A stretch of 64,000 nucleotides of DNA from CAZWCE01 sp964632505. Its GTDB lineage: Bacteria; Planctomycetota; Planctomycetia; Pirellulales; Thermoguttaceae. Below the pieces are notes generated by a model. It ran no database searches. It worked only from the letters and a program-made list of their open reading frames with translations, and was not told the DNA's origin. Shown here piece after piece: positions 18,590 to 27,572 of this stretch. The stretch lies in contig CAZWCE010000005.1 in the NCBI GenBank assembly GCA_964632505.1, positions 1 through 64,000 on the forward strand, read 5' to 3'. The position numbers and the translations under genes are program-made. The stretch's first letter is position 1, and every line of letters starts with the position of its first letter.

Positions 18590-19813
18590 ATGAAAACGAT
18601 TTACGTCGACAATAACGCGACCACCGCCGTGGCCCCCGAAGTCCGCGACGCCATGCTCCCTTTCCTCGAGGATCAATACTTCAACCCCAGCTCCATGTAT
18701 GCCCCCGCCATGCAAGTGAAAAAAGCGCTCAACGGGGCCAGGGAGCGAATCGCCGAATCGATCGGCGCCGACTTGCCCGATGAAGTCATCTTCACCTCCT
18801 GCGCCACCGAGAGCAACAACGCCGCGATCTATGGGGCCCTGCGGGCGATTCCCTCCCGCCGTCACATCATCACCACCTCGGTCGAGCACCCGGCCGTCCG
18901 CGAGGTTTGCCAGGATCTCGAACGCTCCGGCTACGAAGTGACCTACCTCTCGGTCGACCGGCACGGAAACCTCGATCTTGGCGAGTACGTCCGGGCTTTG
19001 CGTCCCGACACCATGCTGGTGACGATCATGCACGCCAATAACGAGACCGGGGTCATCTTTCCCATCGACCGGCTCGCCAGAGTGGCGAAGGAAACGAATC
19101 CCGAGATTCTCTTCCACTCCGACGCCACCCAGACGATGACCAAGCTGCCGATCGATCTGTCGCGGGAGATGCGCCATGTCGACATGCTTTCATTTTCCGG
19201 GCACAAGTTCCACGCCCCCAAGGGAGTCGGGGGGCTTTATCTCCGCCGGGGAACGCCGTGTCGAACGTTCATGATCGGCGGACATCAGGAGAAGGGGCGT
19301 CGGGCGGGAACGGAGAATATGCCGCACATCGTCGGCATGGCCAAGGCGGTCGAGATCGCGGCGGAAAACCACCAAGAGGAGATGGAGCGGGTCGAAGCGA
19401 TGCGCGACCGCCTCCAGTCCGGCATCCTGGAAAAGATTCCCTACATCGAGGTCAACGGCCGCGAGGCGCCGCGCATGCCGAATACTTTGAATGTGGCCTG
19501 CCATTTCATCGAAGGGGAGGGGATCCTCTATCAGCTCAGCGACGAAGGCATCTGCGCTTCCAGTGGTTCCGCCTGCACTTCCGGCTCGCTCGATCCCTCG
19601 CATGTGCTCTCCGCCATGAACGTGCCGTTCACCGCCATGCACGGCTCGGTCCGCTTCAGCTTGAGTCGATACAATACCGACGAAGAGATCGACCACATTC
19701 TCAAGGTCTTCCCCGACATCGTCGCCCGGCTGCGCAAGCTTTCTCCCTATTGGGACAGTGCCAACGATCGGCCCCGCGAGGGAACCGCCTTTAACCAGAG
19801 TGAGGCTTCTTGA
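18590..19813 (+). CDS. Cysteine desulfurase, NifS/IscS type
   Basis: A PLP-dependent enzyme that removes sulfur from L-cysteine as a protein persulfide for Fe-S clusters and thio-modified tRNA. YVDNNATT opens the fold, EHPAV and HANNETG follow, PLP would sit on Lys206 in SFSGHKFHAPKG, and the active-site Cys329 lies in SSGSACTSG. The NNATT and SGSACTSG forms are of group I (NifS/IscS). ATG 18590 follows GGAAGAGG at good spacing. No iscU, iscA or regulator adjoins it; it sits 185 bases after purF, with the next gene converging. Whether it is the housekeeping desulfurase cannot be told. Confidence 0.92.
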   Translation: MKTIYVDNNATTAVAPEVRDAMLPFLEDQYFNPSSMYAPAMQVKKALNGARERIAESIGADLPDEVIFTSCATESNNAAIYGALRAIPSRRHIITTSVEHPAVREVCQDLERSGYEVTYLSVDRHGNLDLGEYVRALRPDTMLVTIMHANNETGVIFPIDRLARVAKETNPEILFHSDATQTMTKLPIDLSREMRHVDMLSFSGHKFHAPKGVGGLYLRRGTPCRTFMIGGHQEKGRRAGTENMPHIVGMAKAVEIAAENHQEEMERVEAMRDRLQSGILEKIPYIEVNGREAPRMPNTLNVACHFIEGEGILYQLSDEGICASSGSACTSGSLDPSHVLSAMNVPFTAMHGSVRFSLSRYNTDEEIDHILKVFPDIVARLRKLSPYWDSANDRPREGTAFNQSEAS

Positions 19814-19829
19814 GCCCCCGGAGAGCGGC

Positions 19830-22292
19830 TCATTTCGAAGCGGTTTTCGTGGCCGTCTTTTCCTCGAAGTAATCGAGAATCGCTCCGAGAATCTCCTGCG
19901 ATTCCTGCGACTCCGACTCGCTGCGATTGTACCGGGCGTACTGATCGAGAATCTGCCGGCCCCGCAAGAGAATGCCGTACCGGTCGGCGTTTTCGAAGAA
20001 CGCCTCCATCGCTTGGCGACGTGTGGCGATCGGCTCGCCCCGGTCGCCGGCCAACTCCACCAGTTGAAGCTGCGCGGTCAGGGAGTCGAGCTTCGAGAGC
20101 AGCCCGATGGCCTCCTCCTGCAACTCGGGGACCATCAGCGCCGAAGCGGCCAACGGTTCCAGGTCGTCCAGATGATAGATCTTCGGGAGATCCTTCATCT
20201 CCTTCAGCCAAACGAGTGAATGCCGTGCCTGATCGAGTCGCTGCTGCACCGGCACGGGCTTGGCATCGGTTTTTTCCAGGAGATTCGCCACGATCCACTC
20301 CGCCGCCGTCTGATTGTGCGGTCGCGGAAAGCTCATCGCCCCGGAGATTCCCGAGGCCGCCAGATCGGCCCGGGCTTGTTGGCCGTCGTGGGCGTAGACC
20401 GCCACCGGGATTTCCGCCGTCCGGTTGTCGTTACGCATCTCCTTGAGTAGAAAGTCGATCCTGGGCGAGAGCAGGCGCGAATCGGCCAGCACCAGTTCCA
20501 CATCCGGCGACCGGGTGCCCCACGCCATCACGCCGCGGCCTTGGAACGCCAATTCCGGGCGATATCCCTGCGAGATCAAGAAGCCGGCCAGAAAGCTCGC
20601 TTCCTCAGCGTCGGGAGAAGCCACCACCGCCAGGCGTCGCCCTTTGCTCCGCGCGAAATAGCGGAGGGCTTCGGTCACTTCACTCGAACCGGCGTACGGA
20701 CGGTTCGGCTCGAGTTGCATGATCGTCGAAATCGTCGCGAAACGCACCCGGCGGTCTCGATATCGTACGGCGTCGATCAGGGCTCGGGGCGTCGCCGCGT
20801 CGTAGAGCAGTTCTTCGGCGGTCGCCGTTTTTCCCAATACCGTCGCCGCCGCCATCGCCGCGCCGGGGTGATTCGTCTTCATGGCGAACACCATCGCCCC
20901 TTCAGTCGTCGGCCAGCCGCCCGCCGCCTTCGACTGGGCGACCAGAAGATCAAGCACCGGATCCAGCGGGTTGTCCAGGCCGTTGGCATGGGCCTTCAGA
21001 TCGTAAAGTGCCGTTAGATAGAGAACCTGGGTATCCCATTCCTCCGGTGAGAGTCGGAAGGCGTCGCGCGCGAAACGCAATGTTCGAATCCGGTAAACCG
21101 ATCCCTTGGAAAACGACTGTTGGACCAGTTCATCTTTTTGCGTGTCCCAGTGCCAGAGCGATACGGCTTCTCCGGGAGTCGTAGGCAATACCCGCTCACG
21201 GTGATAATAGTAAAGCGCTTCCTGGAGCAAGAGCGTCTTGGCCTCCTCGGCATCGGGGACCGCTCCGTAATGCTTCTGGAAGAGGTCGGCCAGCTCGCGG
21301 CGATGATCGTTCGGGAGCAGGAAGAGCGGTCCGAGCAGGTAGTACATGTCGCGCGATTCGCCGAACGAAGCGAGTACATCGGCGGCCTGGACGACCAGCC
21401 TCGGGTTCTCGCTTTCCAACGCGGCGATCAGCATGGGGCGGACCGCCGTCTTCATCGTTTTCATCAGTGTCTTGACCTCGGCGGCCGACTTCTCGTTCTC
21501 CGGATCACCCAACGATTCAACCAACCGCTTCGCGCCGGCGTCGCCGGCTCGTCGCAAATCGCGCGCCCCTTGCACCATGTCGCGCAACTCGCCGGAGTGC
21601 AGCTTTTCCAGGGCCGCGTCGGTCTGCGACTGTCGGGCCCAATAGCGGTTCGAACCGTCGAGGATCCGCTGCGCCGCCCGGCGGCCTTCCGGCGCCAGAT
21701 CGGTACGGCCGGAAAGCAAAAGGAGTTGCAGGGGGCCGACCGATTGCGCGATATCGGCCAATTGCTCGTCGGCGATCTCTTGTTCGAGAAATTGCGTGAG
21801 GAGTTGCTTCGATAAATCAGGCCGTTCCAGGCGGGCCAGGGTGACCGCGGCATCGACTAGGTCGATCGGCGCATTCGGCTGGGTCGCCATAACCGCCGCC
21901 ACGGCGGGACGCATGTCGTCGAGCGTCTCTTCTTGATTGGCCAGGGATTCGGCGACCTGTTCCTCGAGCGTCGCTTCCCGACCGAGCGCCGTCGGCGGTT
22001 GGGCTTGAGGGGAATCCGTTTCTTCCGTGGCGTCTTCCGTCTCGAAGGGGGTTTGCCCGCCTTGCTGGAATGGATTATCGAGCGCGCCGGGTTCGTCGCC
22101 GTCTTCCTGAGGAGCTTCGGTCGTTTCCTGGCCGAAAGGATTCCCTCCGAACGGATCCTCTTGTGCCTCGGCCGGCGCGAGCAGTAGAAGGAAACTCAAG
22201 CCGACCACGGCCGCTCTCGTGACTCGAAGGGGAAAAGGAACGGCGAGCGCGAATCGGGAATAACGATGTGATGAAGATGTTAATCTGTTCAT
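19830..22292 (-). CDS. Exported planctomycete protein with HEAT-like repeats and a degenerate receiver-like segment
   Basis: About 820 residues from ATG 22292, which opens a signal peptide or anchor (VVGLSFLLLLAPAEAQ near residues 31-46). A Gly/Glu/Pro-rich low-complexity stretch with GGNPFGQ and DNPFQQGG follows, then alpha-helical repeats with alternating hydrophobic spacing like HEAT or PBS-lyase repeats. Residues about 550-660 (RLAVVASPDAEEASFLAGFLISQGY ... VELVLADSRLL ... IPVAVYAHDG) follow the beta-alpha order of a response-regulator receiver, but the phospho-site surroundings are poor. The longer frame from 22430 is less likely. It lies 70 bases behind argH and is probably co-transcribed. 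Function unknown. Confidence 0.75.
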   Translation of the reverse strand: MNRLTSSSHRYSRFALAVPFPLRVTRAAVVGLSFLLLLAPAEAQEDPFGGNPFGQETTEAPQEDGDEPGALDNPFQQGGQTPFETEDATEETDSPQAQPPTALGREATLEEQVAESLANQEETLDDMRPAVAAVMATQPNAPIDLVDAAVTLARLERPDLSKQLLTQFLEQEIADEQLADIAQSVGPLQLLLLSGRTDLAPEGRRAAQRILDGSNRYWARQSQTDAALEKLHSGELRDMVQGARDLRRAGDAGAKRLVESLGDPENEKSAAEVKTLMKTMKTAVRPMLIAALESENPRLVVQAADVLASFGESRDMYYLLGPLFLLPNDHRRELADLFQKHYGAVPDAEEAKTLLLQEALYYYHRERVLPTTPGEAVSLWHWDTQKDELVQQSFSKGSVYRIRTLRFARDAFRLSPEEWDTQVLYLTALYDLKAHANGLDNPLDPVLDLLVAQSKAAGGWPTTEGAMVFAMKTNHPGAAMAAATVLGKTATAEELLYDAATPRALIDAVRYRDRRVRFATISTIMQLEPNRPYAGSSEVTEALRYFARSKGRRLAVVASPDAEEASFLAGFLISQGYRPELAFQGRGVMAWGTRSPDVELVLADSRLLSPRIDFLLKEMRNDNRTAEIPVAVYAHDGQQARADLAASGISGAMSFPRPHNQTAAEWIVANLLEKTDAKPVPVQQRLDQARHSLVWLKEMKDLPKIYHLDDLEPLAASALMVPELQEEAIGLLSKLDSLTAQLQLVELAGDRGEPIATRRQAMEAFFENADRYGILLRGRQILDQYARYNRSESESQESQEILGAILDYFEEKTATKTASK

Positions 22293-22362
22293 GATTCTAT
22301 TTTCCAGGGTAAGGTTCGAATCAGCACGAACGTTTCCGGCCCCCTTTTCCGGTGATCGGGGA

Positions 22363-23793
22363 TCAGAGGTCGAGCTTTTGAATCCAATTCTGAATCTGTT
22401 GGCGCACTTCTTCCGGCGAGGTCGAGCCATAACTCCGCATGGCGGCGACCGCCTTCTCCACGCCCAGCACTTGGTAGACCTCCTCGTCCAGCGAGGGATC
22501 CACTTCTCGGAACGCCTCCAGGGGGAGTTCCGTCAGAGGGACGTCGCGTTCCAATGCGGCTCGCACCAAACGCCCGACCAGACCATGGGCGGTGCGTTGG
22601 GGAATGCCTTTTCGGATCATGTATTCCATCAACGTCGTCGCGTCGAGATATCCCCGGTCGAGACGTCGAGCGATCGCTTCCCGTCGCAATTCCGCCCCGG
22701 CGACCAGCGGCGCGGCAAGGGCCAAGGCCGAGTCGACCGTGTCGAACGAGTCGAAGATCGGCTCCTTGTCTTCCTGGAGGTCGCGATTGTAGGCCAGGGG
22801 GAGCCCCTTGACCAAAACCATCAGGGTCTGCAAATTCCCGACCACCCGGGCCGTCTTGCCCCGCATCAACTCCAGCACGTCGGGATTGACCTTCTGCGGC
22901 ATGATCGACGAGCCGGTACAGAACGTCTGCGGCAATTTCAGGAAGTGGAACTCCGCGGTGGACCAGAGAATCCACTCTTCGGCCAGCGTGCTCAGGTGCA
23001 AGGCGATCTGGGACAGAACGAACGCGAACTCCAAGACGAAATCGCGATCGCTCGAAATGTCGAGGCTGTTGGCCGCCACCCCGTCGAACTGGAGCAATTG
23101 GGCGGTCCGCATCCGGTCGATCGGCAGGCTCGTGCCGGCGAGCGCCGCACCCCCGAGGCTCGAAACGTTCGTACGCTTCCGGCAATCGAGCACCCGTTGC
23201 CGGTCCCGCTCGAGTTTCTCGCAATAGGCCAGCCAATAGTGGGGCGCCAAAACCGGCTGCGCTCGCTGCATGTGGGTATAACCGGGAAGAATGACCTCGA
23301 AGTCGTGCGTGCAACGTCCCACGAACGCTTCCTGCAAGGTCACCAGCCGCCGCTCGATCTTCTCGGTCGCTTCGCGGACCCAGAGACGCAGATCGGTCGA
23401 CACTTGGTCGTTGCGGCTCCGCGCGGTGTGCAGCTTCCGACCCACGTCGCCGATCCGATCGATCAGACTCCGCTCGATGTGCATGTGGATGTCTTCCAGC
23501 TCGAAGCAGAACGGAAACTTGTCTTCCTCGATCTCCTGCTGGATCGTTCGTAGACCGTTTTCGATCAACCGATATTCCTCGGCATCGATCAGGTCCACTT
23601 CCTTGAGCATACGCGCATGGGCCAGCGAGCCGCGGATGTCCTGCTCGTACAACCGGCGATCGAAGGAAATGCTTTCGGTGAAGGCTTCCACCCGTCGATC
23701 GGTCGCTTCGGTGAATACGCCTCCCCAGGCTTTGTCGGTCACGATACTGATCTCTTTCCTTTTCCTGTCCTTCGGGATGCGATGGTTACTCAT
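22363..23793 (-). CDS. argH: Argininosuccinate lyase
   Basis: Splits argininosuccinate to arginine and fumarate, the last step of arginine synthesis, in the cytoplasm. WGGVFTEATDRRVEAFTESI is the family entry, HTARSRNDQVSTDLRLW the second conserved region, and GSSIMPQKVNPDVLELMRGK the fumarase-superfamily signature with the catalytic Ser loop. At 476 residues the length is normal. Its start ATG overlaps the stop of the upstream exported-protein gene by 8 bases (ATGAGTAA), so the two are translated from one message. Other arginine genes are not in the window, so the operon mixes arginine synthesis with two exported proteins. Confidence 0.95.
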   Translation of the reverse strand: MSNHRIPKDRKRKEISIVTDKAWGGVFTEATDRRVEAFTESISFDRRLYEQDIRGSLAHARMLKEVDLIDAEEYRLIENGLRTIQQEIEEDKFPFCFELEDIHMHIERSLIDRIGDVGRKLHTARSRNDQVSTDLRLWVREATEKIERRLVTLQEAFVGRCTHDFEVILPGYTHMQRAQPVLAPHYWLAYCEKLERDRQRVLDCRKRTNVSSLGGAALAGTSLPIDRMRTAQLLQFDGVAANSLDISSDRDFVLEFAFVLSQIALHLSTLAEEWILWSTAEFHFLKLPQTFCTGSSIMPQKVNPDVLELMRGKTARVVGNLQTLMVLVKGLPLAYNRDLQEDKEPIFDSFDTVDSALALAAPLVAGAELRREAIARRLDRGYLDATTLMEYMIRKGIPQRTAHGLVGRLVRAALERDVPLTELPLEAFREVDPSLDEEVYQVLGVEKAVAAMRSYGSTSPEEVRQQIQNWIQKLDL

Positions 23794-25915
23794 CCTCGGA
23801 TTCCCAAACCCAACCCAGCGTCAGCCAGGCATCTTCCGAACGTCCCACGACCGGCCGCAAACGACCCGATCGGCCCCAATTCTCGGGCATCCGCTCGACC
23901 TGCAAATCGATGTGCCCGCTCAGTTCTTTTTCGAGGCGGTCGCCCAATAGATTGCGAATCACCTGCTCCCGGGCGGAAAGCACCGGGTTCTCCCGCTCGT
24001 GGAAAGCTGGAGGAAAAACTTCCGGTTTGCCCACGAGCGAAAGATAGGTGCCGGAGTCGCCGTTTTCGATTCGGTAGCGAATAGTGATGTTCATGCCGGG
24101 ATGACGCTGGTTTTCCTGCTCGAACTGTCGAATCCGAAGTTCGATCTGTATCATCCCTTCATTGAAGGTCACTTCGATGGGACCCTTGCGGGCGAAGGTG
24201 AACGTCCACGGCGGGTCCGACCGTTGGGGGGATTTCTCGATCGCTCGCGCCTTTTCCGGGGCATAACGCTTGAACAATCTCTCCAGTTCCGAGCCGATCT
24301 CTTCTTCCCGGACGATCGCGCCTGAGAGTCGAATCTGAGCCAGGTTGTTCAGGGCCGAATGGTGCAACTGGACCAGCAGATCGGTCTCCGCTTCCGGCTT
24401 CGGGGGGGGCGAAACCGCTCCCATGTCGTGCTCCCAAGCCAAGAGGCCGACCAGCTCCATCGAAGAAGGGGTGGAGCGAAAGTCCCAAACTTCCGGAAAA
24501 AGCCCCCGAGCGAGCAACGGTTGGCGAATCTTTTGTTGGTATCGTTCGTTCAGATCTTCGATCTTCGGGTCGATCTCGTCGTTCATCCGGCGGTTGGCTC
24601 GGCTTTCGGCGTGCATGGCCGCGATCTGTTCACTCCGGTCCTTTTGCTGGTAGACCCGGCGATGCGCGACATTCCGAATCACCGGACCCGCCGAGACGGA
24701 AATCCGTTCGATTTTCGAATCGGTCTCGGCTTCCGTGCGCGCCGGAAAAGCGGAGAGGCCTTCTGCGAGAATCTCGATCCGTTTCGTCGACCGCATGCGG
24801 GTCACGCTCTCCGAATGAATCCGAGCCGGTCCATTCACTCCAACCGAATCGGCATCGAGGATCGATTTCAAAGTCAACTCGATCGCCGCGGCGTTGGAAT
24901 CTTCGACCAATCGGGCCGAAACCGTGCCGCGCAGCATCCCCTCTCCGCGAATTCGGGTACCCAGAATCACATCGCGGACCGGTTCCGGGCGTTCGATCTT
25001 CCGATAGACCGCCGCTGCGATCAGACGCTCCGACATTTGCACATGCAGATTCGGTTTTCTGAGGTCGTCGAGCCAGTCGGCCTCGATCAGCGAGAGGCGA
25101 TCGATATCGTCGAGCCACTGGAGGACGGTTCGCAGGGTCGTCGCCGAGGCGGGATCGGCGATCACCTCATACGTCGCTGCCGCTTCCGGCAGGGTTCCCA
25201 GCGCCCAATCGCGTTGTTGCTTCAAGGCTTGGGCGTCCCTCGCTTGTTCATGTCGAATGAATCGGCGCAGTGCGTCGCGGACATCGGAAAAGAGGTTCAG
25301 ATCCAGACCCGGTTGACCACTCCGAAACGCCAGAAAGGAAGCGAGAATCTCTTTCGAATCGCCCTCTTCCCCTTTTTCAAGCGACTCTTGCAGTGCCCGA
25401 AGCTTCAAAAAATCGATCCAGCCCTCGGCCGTCTCGCGATCCGGGTCGCTTTCCAGACGGTCCATCAGCACCTTCACTTTGGCGGCAAGCGCCTCCCGGG
25501 CCTGATGCAGATCGCTCGCCTCGATCGGTACGACCTTCGATTTCGCCGATTGGGTCTGCGAATGCAATTTCAGAAAAAGGGGTTCTGTTTCGATGGTTTC
25601 AGGTGTTTGGCCGCGAGAGGGCGTGTTGATCGGTGTTCGAGGCGTCTCCGGTTGCTTCGTCGAGTCCGAAGACCGCAATTCACTCGCCGAGGAGGGAACC
25701 TCGGTGCGGGATTCCTCTTCAAGATCCTTCTGGGGCGACTCTTCGGAGGGGGGCGATTTTTCCAGAGGTGGGGGCGATGCCTCGGATGGCTCATGCTTTG
25801 GCGCTTCGGTGGGCCATGAAAAAGCGGTCAAAGCACCGAAAAAGAGCAATATCCCGATTCCAAGCAACATCTTCGGGAGTGGATTCAGGGGTTTTCGCTC
25901 AAATGGATAGGGCAT
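23786..25915 (-). CDS. Membrane-anchored or exported protein of unknown function
   Basis: About 709 residues. ATG 25915 (MPYPFERKPLNPLPKM) is followed by a single hydrophobic segment (residues about 15-34, LLGIGILLFFGALTAF) and then a Pro/Glu/Ser-rich low-complexity stretch to about residue 125. The rest is a predicted mostly alpha-helical region followed by a beta-rich C-terminal half with no motif I recognise. There are no obvious catalytic signatures, repeats or cysteine pairs. The layout (anchor, disordered tether, folded extracytoplasmic part) suggests an inner-membrane-anchored periplasmic protein. It is the first gene of the run that continues into argH with an 8-base overlap. Confidence 0.7.
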   Translation of the reverse strand: MPYPFERKPLNPLPKMLLGIGILLFFGALTAFSWPTEAPKHEPSEASPPPLEKSPPSEESPQKDLEEESRTEVPSSASELRSSDSTKQPETPRTPINTPSRGQTPETIETEPLFLKLHSQTQSAKSKVVPIEASDLHQAREALAAKVKVLMDRLESDPDRETAEGWIDFLKLRALQESLEKGEEGDSKEILASFLAFRSGQPGLDLNLFSDVRDALRRFIRHEQARDAQALKQQRDWALGTLPEAAATYEVIADPASATTLRTVLQWLDDIDRLSLIEADWLDDLRKPNLHVQMSERLIAAAVYRKIERPEPVRDVILGTRIRGEGMLRGTVSARLVEDSNAAAIELTLKSILDADSVGVNGPARIHSESVTRMRSTKRIEILAEGLSAFPARTEAETDSKIERISVSAGPVIRNVAHRRVYQQKDRSEQIAAMHAESRANRRMNDEIDPKIEDLNERYQQKIRQPLLARGLFPEVWDFRSTPSSMELVGLLAWEHDMGAVSPPPKPEAETDLLVQLHHSALNNLAQIRLSGAIVREEEIGSELERLFKRYAPEKARAIEKSPQRSDPPWTFTFARKGPIEVTFNEGMIQIELRIRQFEQENQRHPGMNITIRYRIENGDSGTYLSLVGKPEVFPPAFHERENPVLSAREQVIRNLLGDRLEKELSGHIDLQVERMPENWGRSGRLRPVVGRSEDAWLTLGWVWESEDE

Positions 25916-26439
25916 GGGATTACTCTTTTCCGAAGCGATGTTCCGCGAAGATATCATCCTGACGAACATTTATGACAGGTTCTCCATGAAAAAATGCATT
26001 GCAGAAAGGGGGCTTTTTTCAATATTGTCATAAGATTTTTCGACATGGGGATTTGACAAAAGACAGGCTATCTGGCTAATATAGCAATTGGCAAATAAAT
26101 AAATAGCTGCAATTGACGGATTTACCTTTTATATCAATGCAGTCTCATGGAAGAGAATCTTCGAATTCGGTCTGTTCCTGAAAGTCACCCTATCTTAACC
26201 GTTCTTCCTGCCAAAAAAAAGTGTTCCAGCGCCGCTTTCCGGAATTAAGGACCATTCCTTTCTACGGGAGACGACCCGCAGCCACGGCCTGACGGCGGCT
26301 GGACCTTTTTCCGACCCTCGCGACCCGGATGGCCTTGCCGCCTTCTCCCATCGTTTCTTTCGGATGGGGGCCGCCCTCGGCGGTGGTCGATCGTTCCGCT
26401 CTTCCTGAAGATCCATTTCCGCACCTTTGAGGTAACCTC
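25916..26439. other. AT-rich divergent intergenic region
   Basis: 524 bases. The part at 25960-26150 is strongly AT-rich and contains a near-consensus plus-strand promoter (26053-26082). The part at 26190-26439 is GC-rich, with no supported gene. A small RNA or long leader is possible but not shown. Confidence 0.45.
26053..26082 (+). promoter_or_regulatory. Sigma-70-like promoter, TTGACA-18-TAATAT
   Basis: TTGACA at 26053-26058 and TAATAT at 26077-26082 with an 18-base spacer. Transcription would start near 26089 and run toward the thioredoxin-like gene at 26440, giving a leader of about 350 bases. Confidence 0.55.
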
Positions 26440-27450
26440 ATGAGTAACTATTCTTTCCCACTCTGCTTGCGCTCCCCGTTTTCGACCATCACGTTTTCTT
26501 GTCTGTTTCTGGCCGGAGGACTCACCGGAGGGGGGCTCCTGAATCTCGCGTGGGCCAACGATAGCGGTCTTTCGCTGGATGCGGAGCCGGAAATCCCGCG
26601 ACCGGCCGAACTTTCATGGGAGACCGATTATCTCTCCGCCTGCGACCGGGCCCGGGAATCGAAAAGGATGCTGTTGATCTACTTCCATCGCCCCGACGAC
26701 GCGCCGCTTTGCCGGAAGTTCGAACAGGAGGCGCTCGCCGACGCCGAGATCCGAGCGTTGATGCAGGAGTACGTTCTCTTGAAGATGCCGGTGGAAAAGA
26801 AGGTCGATCTTCCCAACGAGGGCGAGGTGATCCTGCACCGCCACGCTTCCTTCGCGGAGATGTGTCGTTTGCCGGGCGTGGCGATCCTCGATTTCGCCCA
26901 CCCCGAAGCGTCTTACTACCAGCATGTCGTGAGTGTGTTTCCCTTTTTGAAGGGAAAGGCGTACTCTCCGGAGCAGATGAAGGTGATTCTCCAGCTCCCA
27001 CCGGGCACCTTGACCCAGCGGACGATGATCTACGCCGTGCGAACCCATCCCGAGAAGCCCAAGAGTACCGACAACACGCTCGACGCGAACCTCGTCGCCG
27101 AGGCGACCGCCGCATCCGCGTACCAGGCGAGAATCGGCGTGCAAGGTCATCATCACTGGGAGCGTCGTTTCCACAAGATCAATCGGATGCTTCCCGGACA
27201 TCTCTGGGCCTGTGAGGTGTGCGCCGAGAGCTGGCCGGGGCAGGGATTGCTCGAATCGGCGATCGAATGCGTTCGCTGCTGGCGATATTCTTCCGGCCAC
27301 TGGTCGGCGGTCAAGGCCGATCAGCCCCGTTACGGCTACGATATGCGACGCGGTCGCAACGGCATCTGGTACGGGACCGGCATCTTCGGCAAGCACCGCT
27401 ATCCCGGTTCCCGGAGGAGCCGGAGTCGATCCTCCAAAACCTCCGAATGA
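26440..27450 (+). CDS. Exported thioredoxin-fold protein with a CAP-like C-terminal region
   Basis: 336 residues with a signal peptide (hydrophobic segment near residues 15-37, ending NLAWAND). Residues about 60-180 follow a thioredoxin-like fold of the kind seen in DUF255-type proteins: ACDRARESKRMLLIYFHRPDDAPLC, then EIRALMQEYVLLKMPV; there is one Cys instead of CxxC, so no disulfide exchange is expected from this site. Residues about 230-320 (HHHWERRFHKINRMLPGHLW ... EVCAESW ... VRCWRYSSGHW ... YGYDM ... WYGTGIFG) resemble the order of a CAP/SCP domain, though loosely. The tail is Arg/Ser-rich. GAGGTAAC precedes ATG 26440. Function unknown; extracytoplasmic. Confidence 0.75.
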   Translation: MSNYSFPLCLRSPFSTITFSCLFLAGGLTGGGLLNLAWANDSGLSLDAEPEIPRPAELSWETDYLSACDRARESKRMLLIYFHRPDDAPLCRKFEQEALADAEIRALMQEYVLLKMPVEKKVDLPNEGEVILHRHASFAEMCRLPGVAILDFAHPEASYYQHVVSVFPFLKGKAYSPEQMKVILQLPPGTLTQRTMIYAVRTHPEKPKSTDNTLDANLVAEATAASAYQARIGVQGHHHWERRFHKINRMLPGHLWACEVCAESWPGQGLLESAIECVRCWRYSSGHWSAVKADQPRYGYDMRRGRNGIWYGTGIFGKHRYPGSRRSRSRSSKTSE

Positions 27451-27504
27451 ATCGGTCTCAGACGAATCGGTGTTTGCGTTTCGTCTCCGAAGACGACATA
27501 ATGT

Positions 27505-27528
27505 GACCGCGGCCGCAAGGCCCCGCGG
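27505..27528. promoter_or_regulatory. GC-rich hairpin in the sulfatase leader
   Basis: ACCGCGG pairs with CCGCGGT around a short CC/GG stem. It lies about 45 bases before the sulfatase start and has no T-tract on either strand, so it is a leader structure rather than a terminator. Its role is unknown. Confidence 0.3.
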
Positions 27529-27572
27529 TGATGGAAATGAATGAAAAAGTCGTCTTCTGGAGGAGAAATGAT

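Noticed and set aside
24359..25819. Open frame of 486 codons on the plus strand
   Set aside because: Antisense to the membrane-anchored protein gene; low-complexity Arg/Gly/Phe composition and no start signal.
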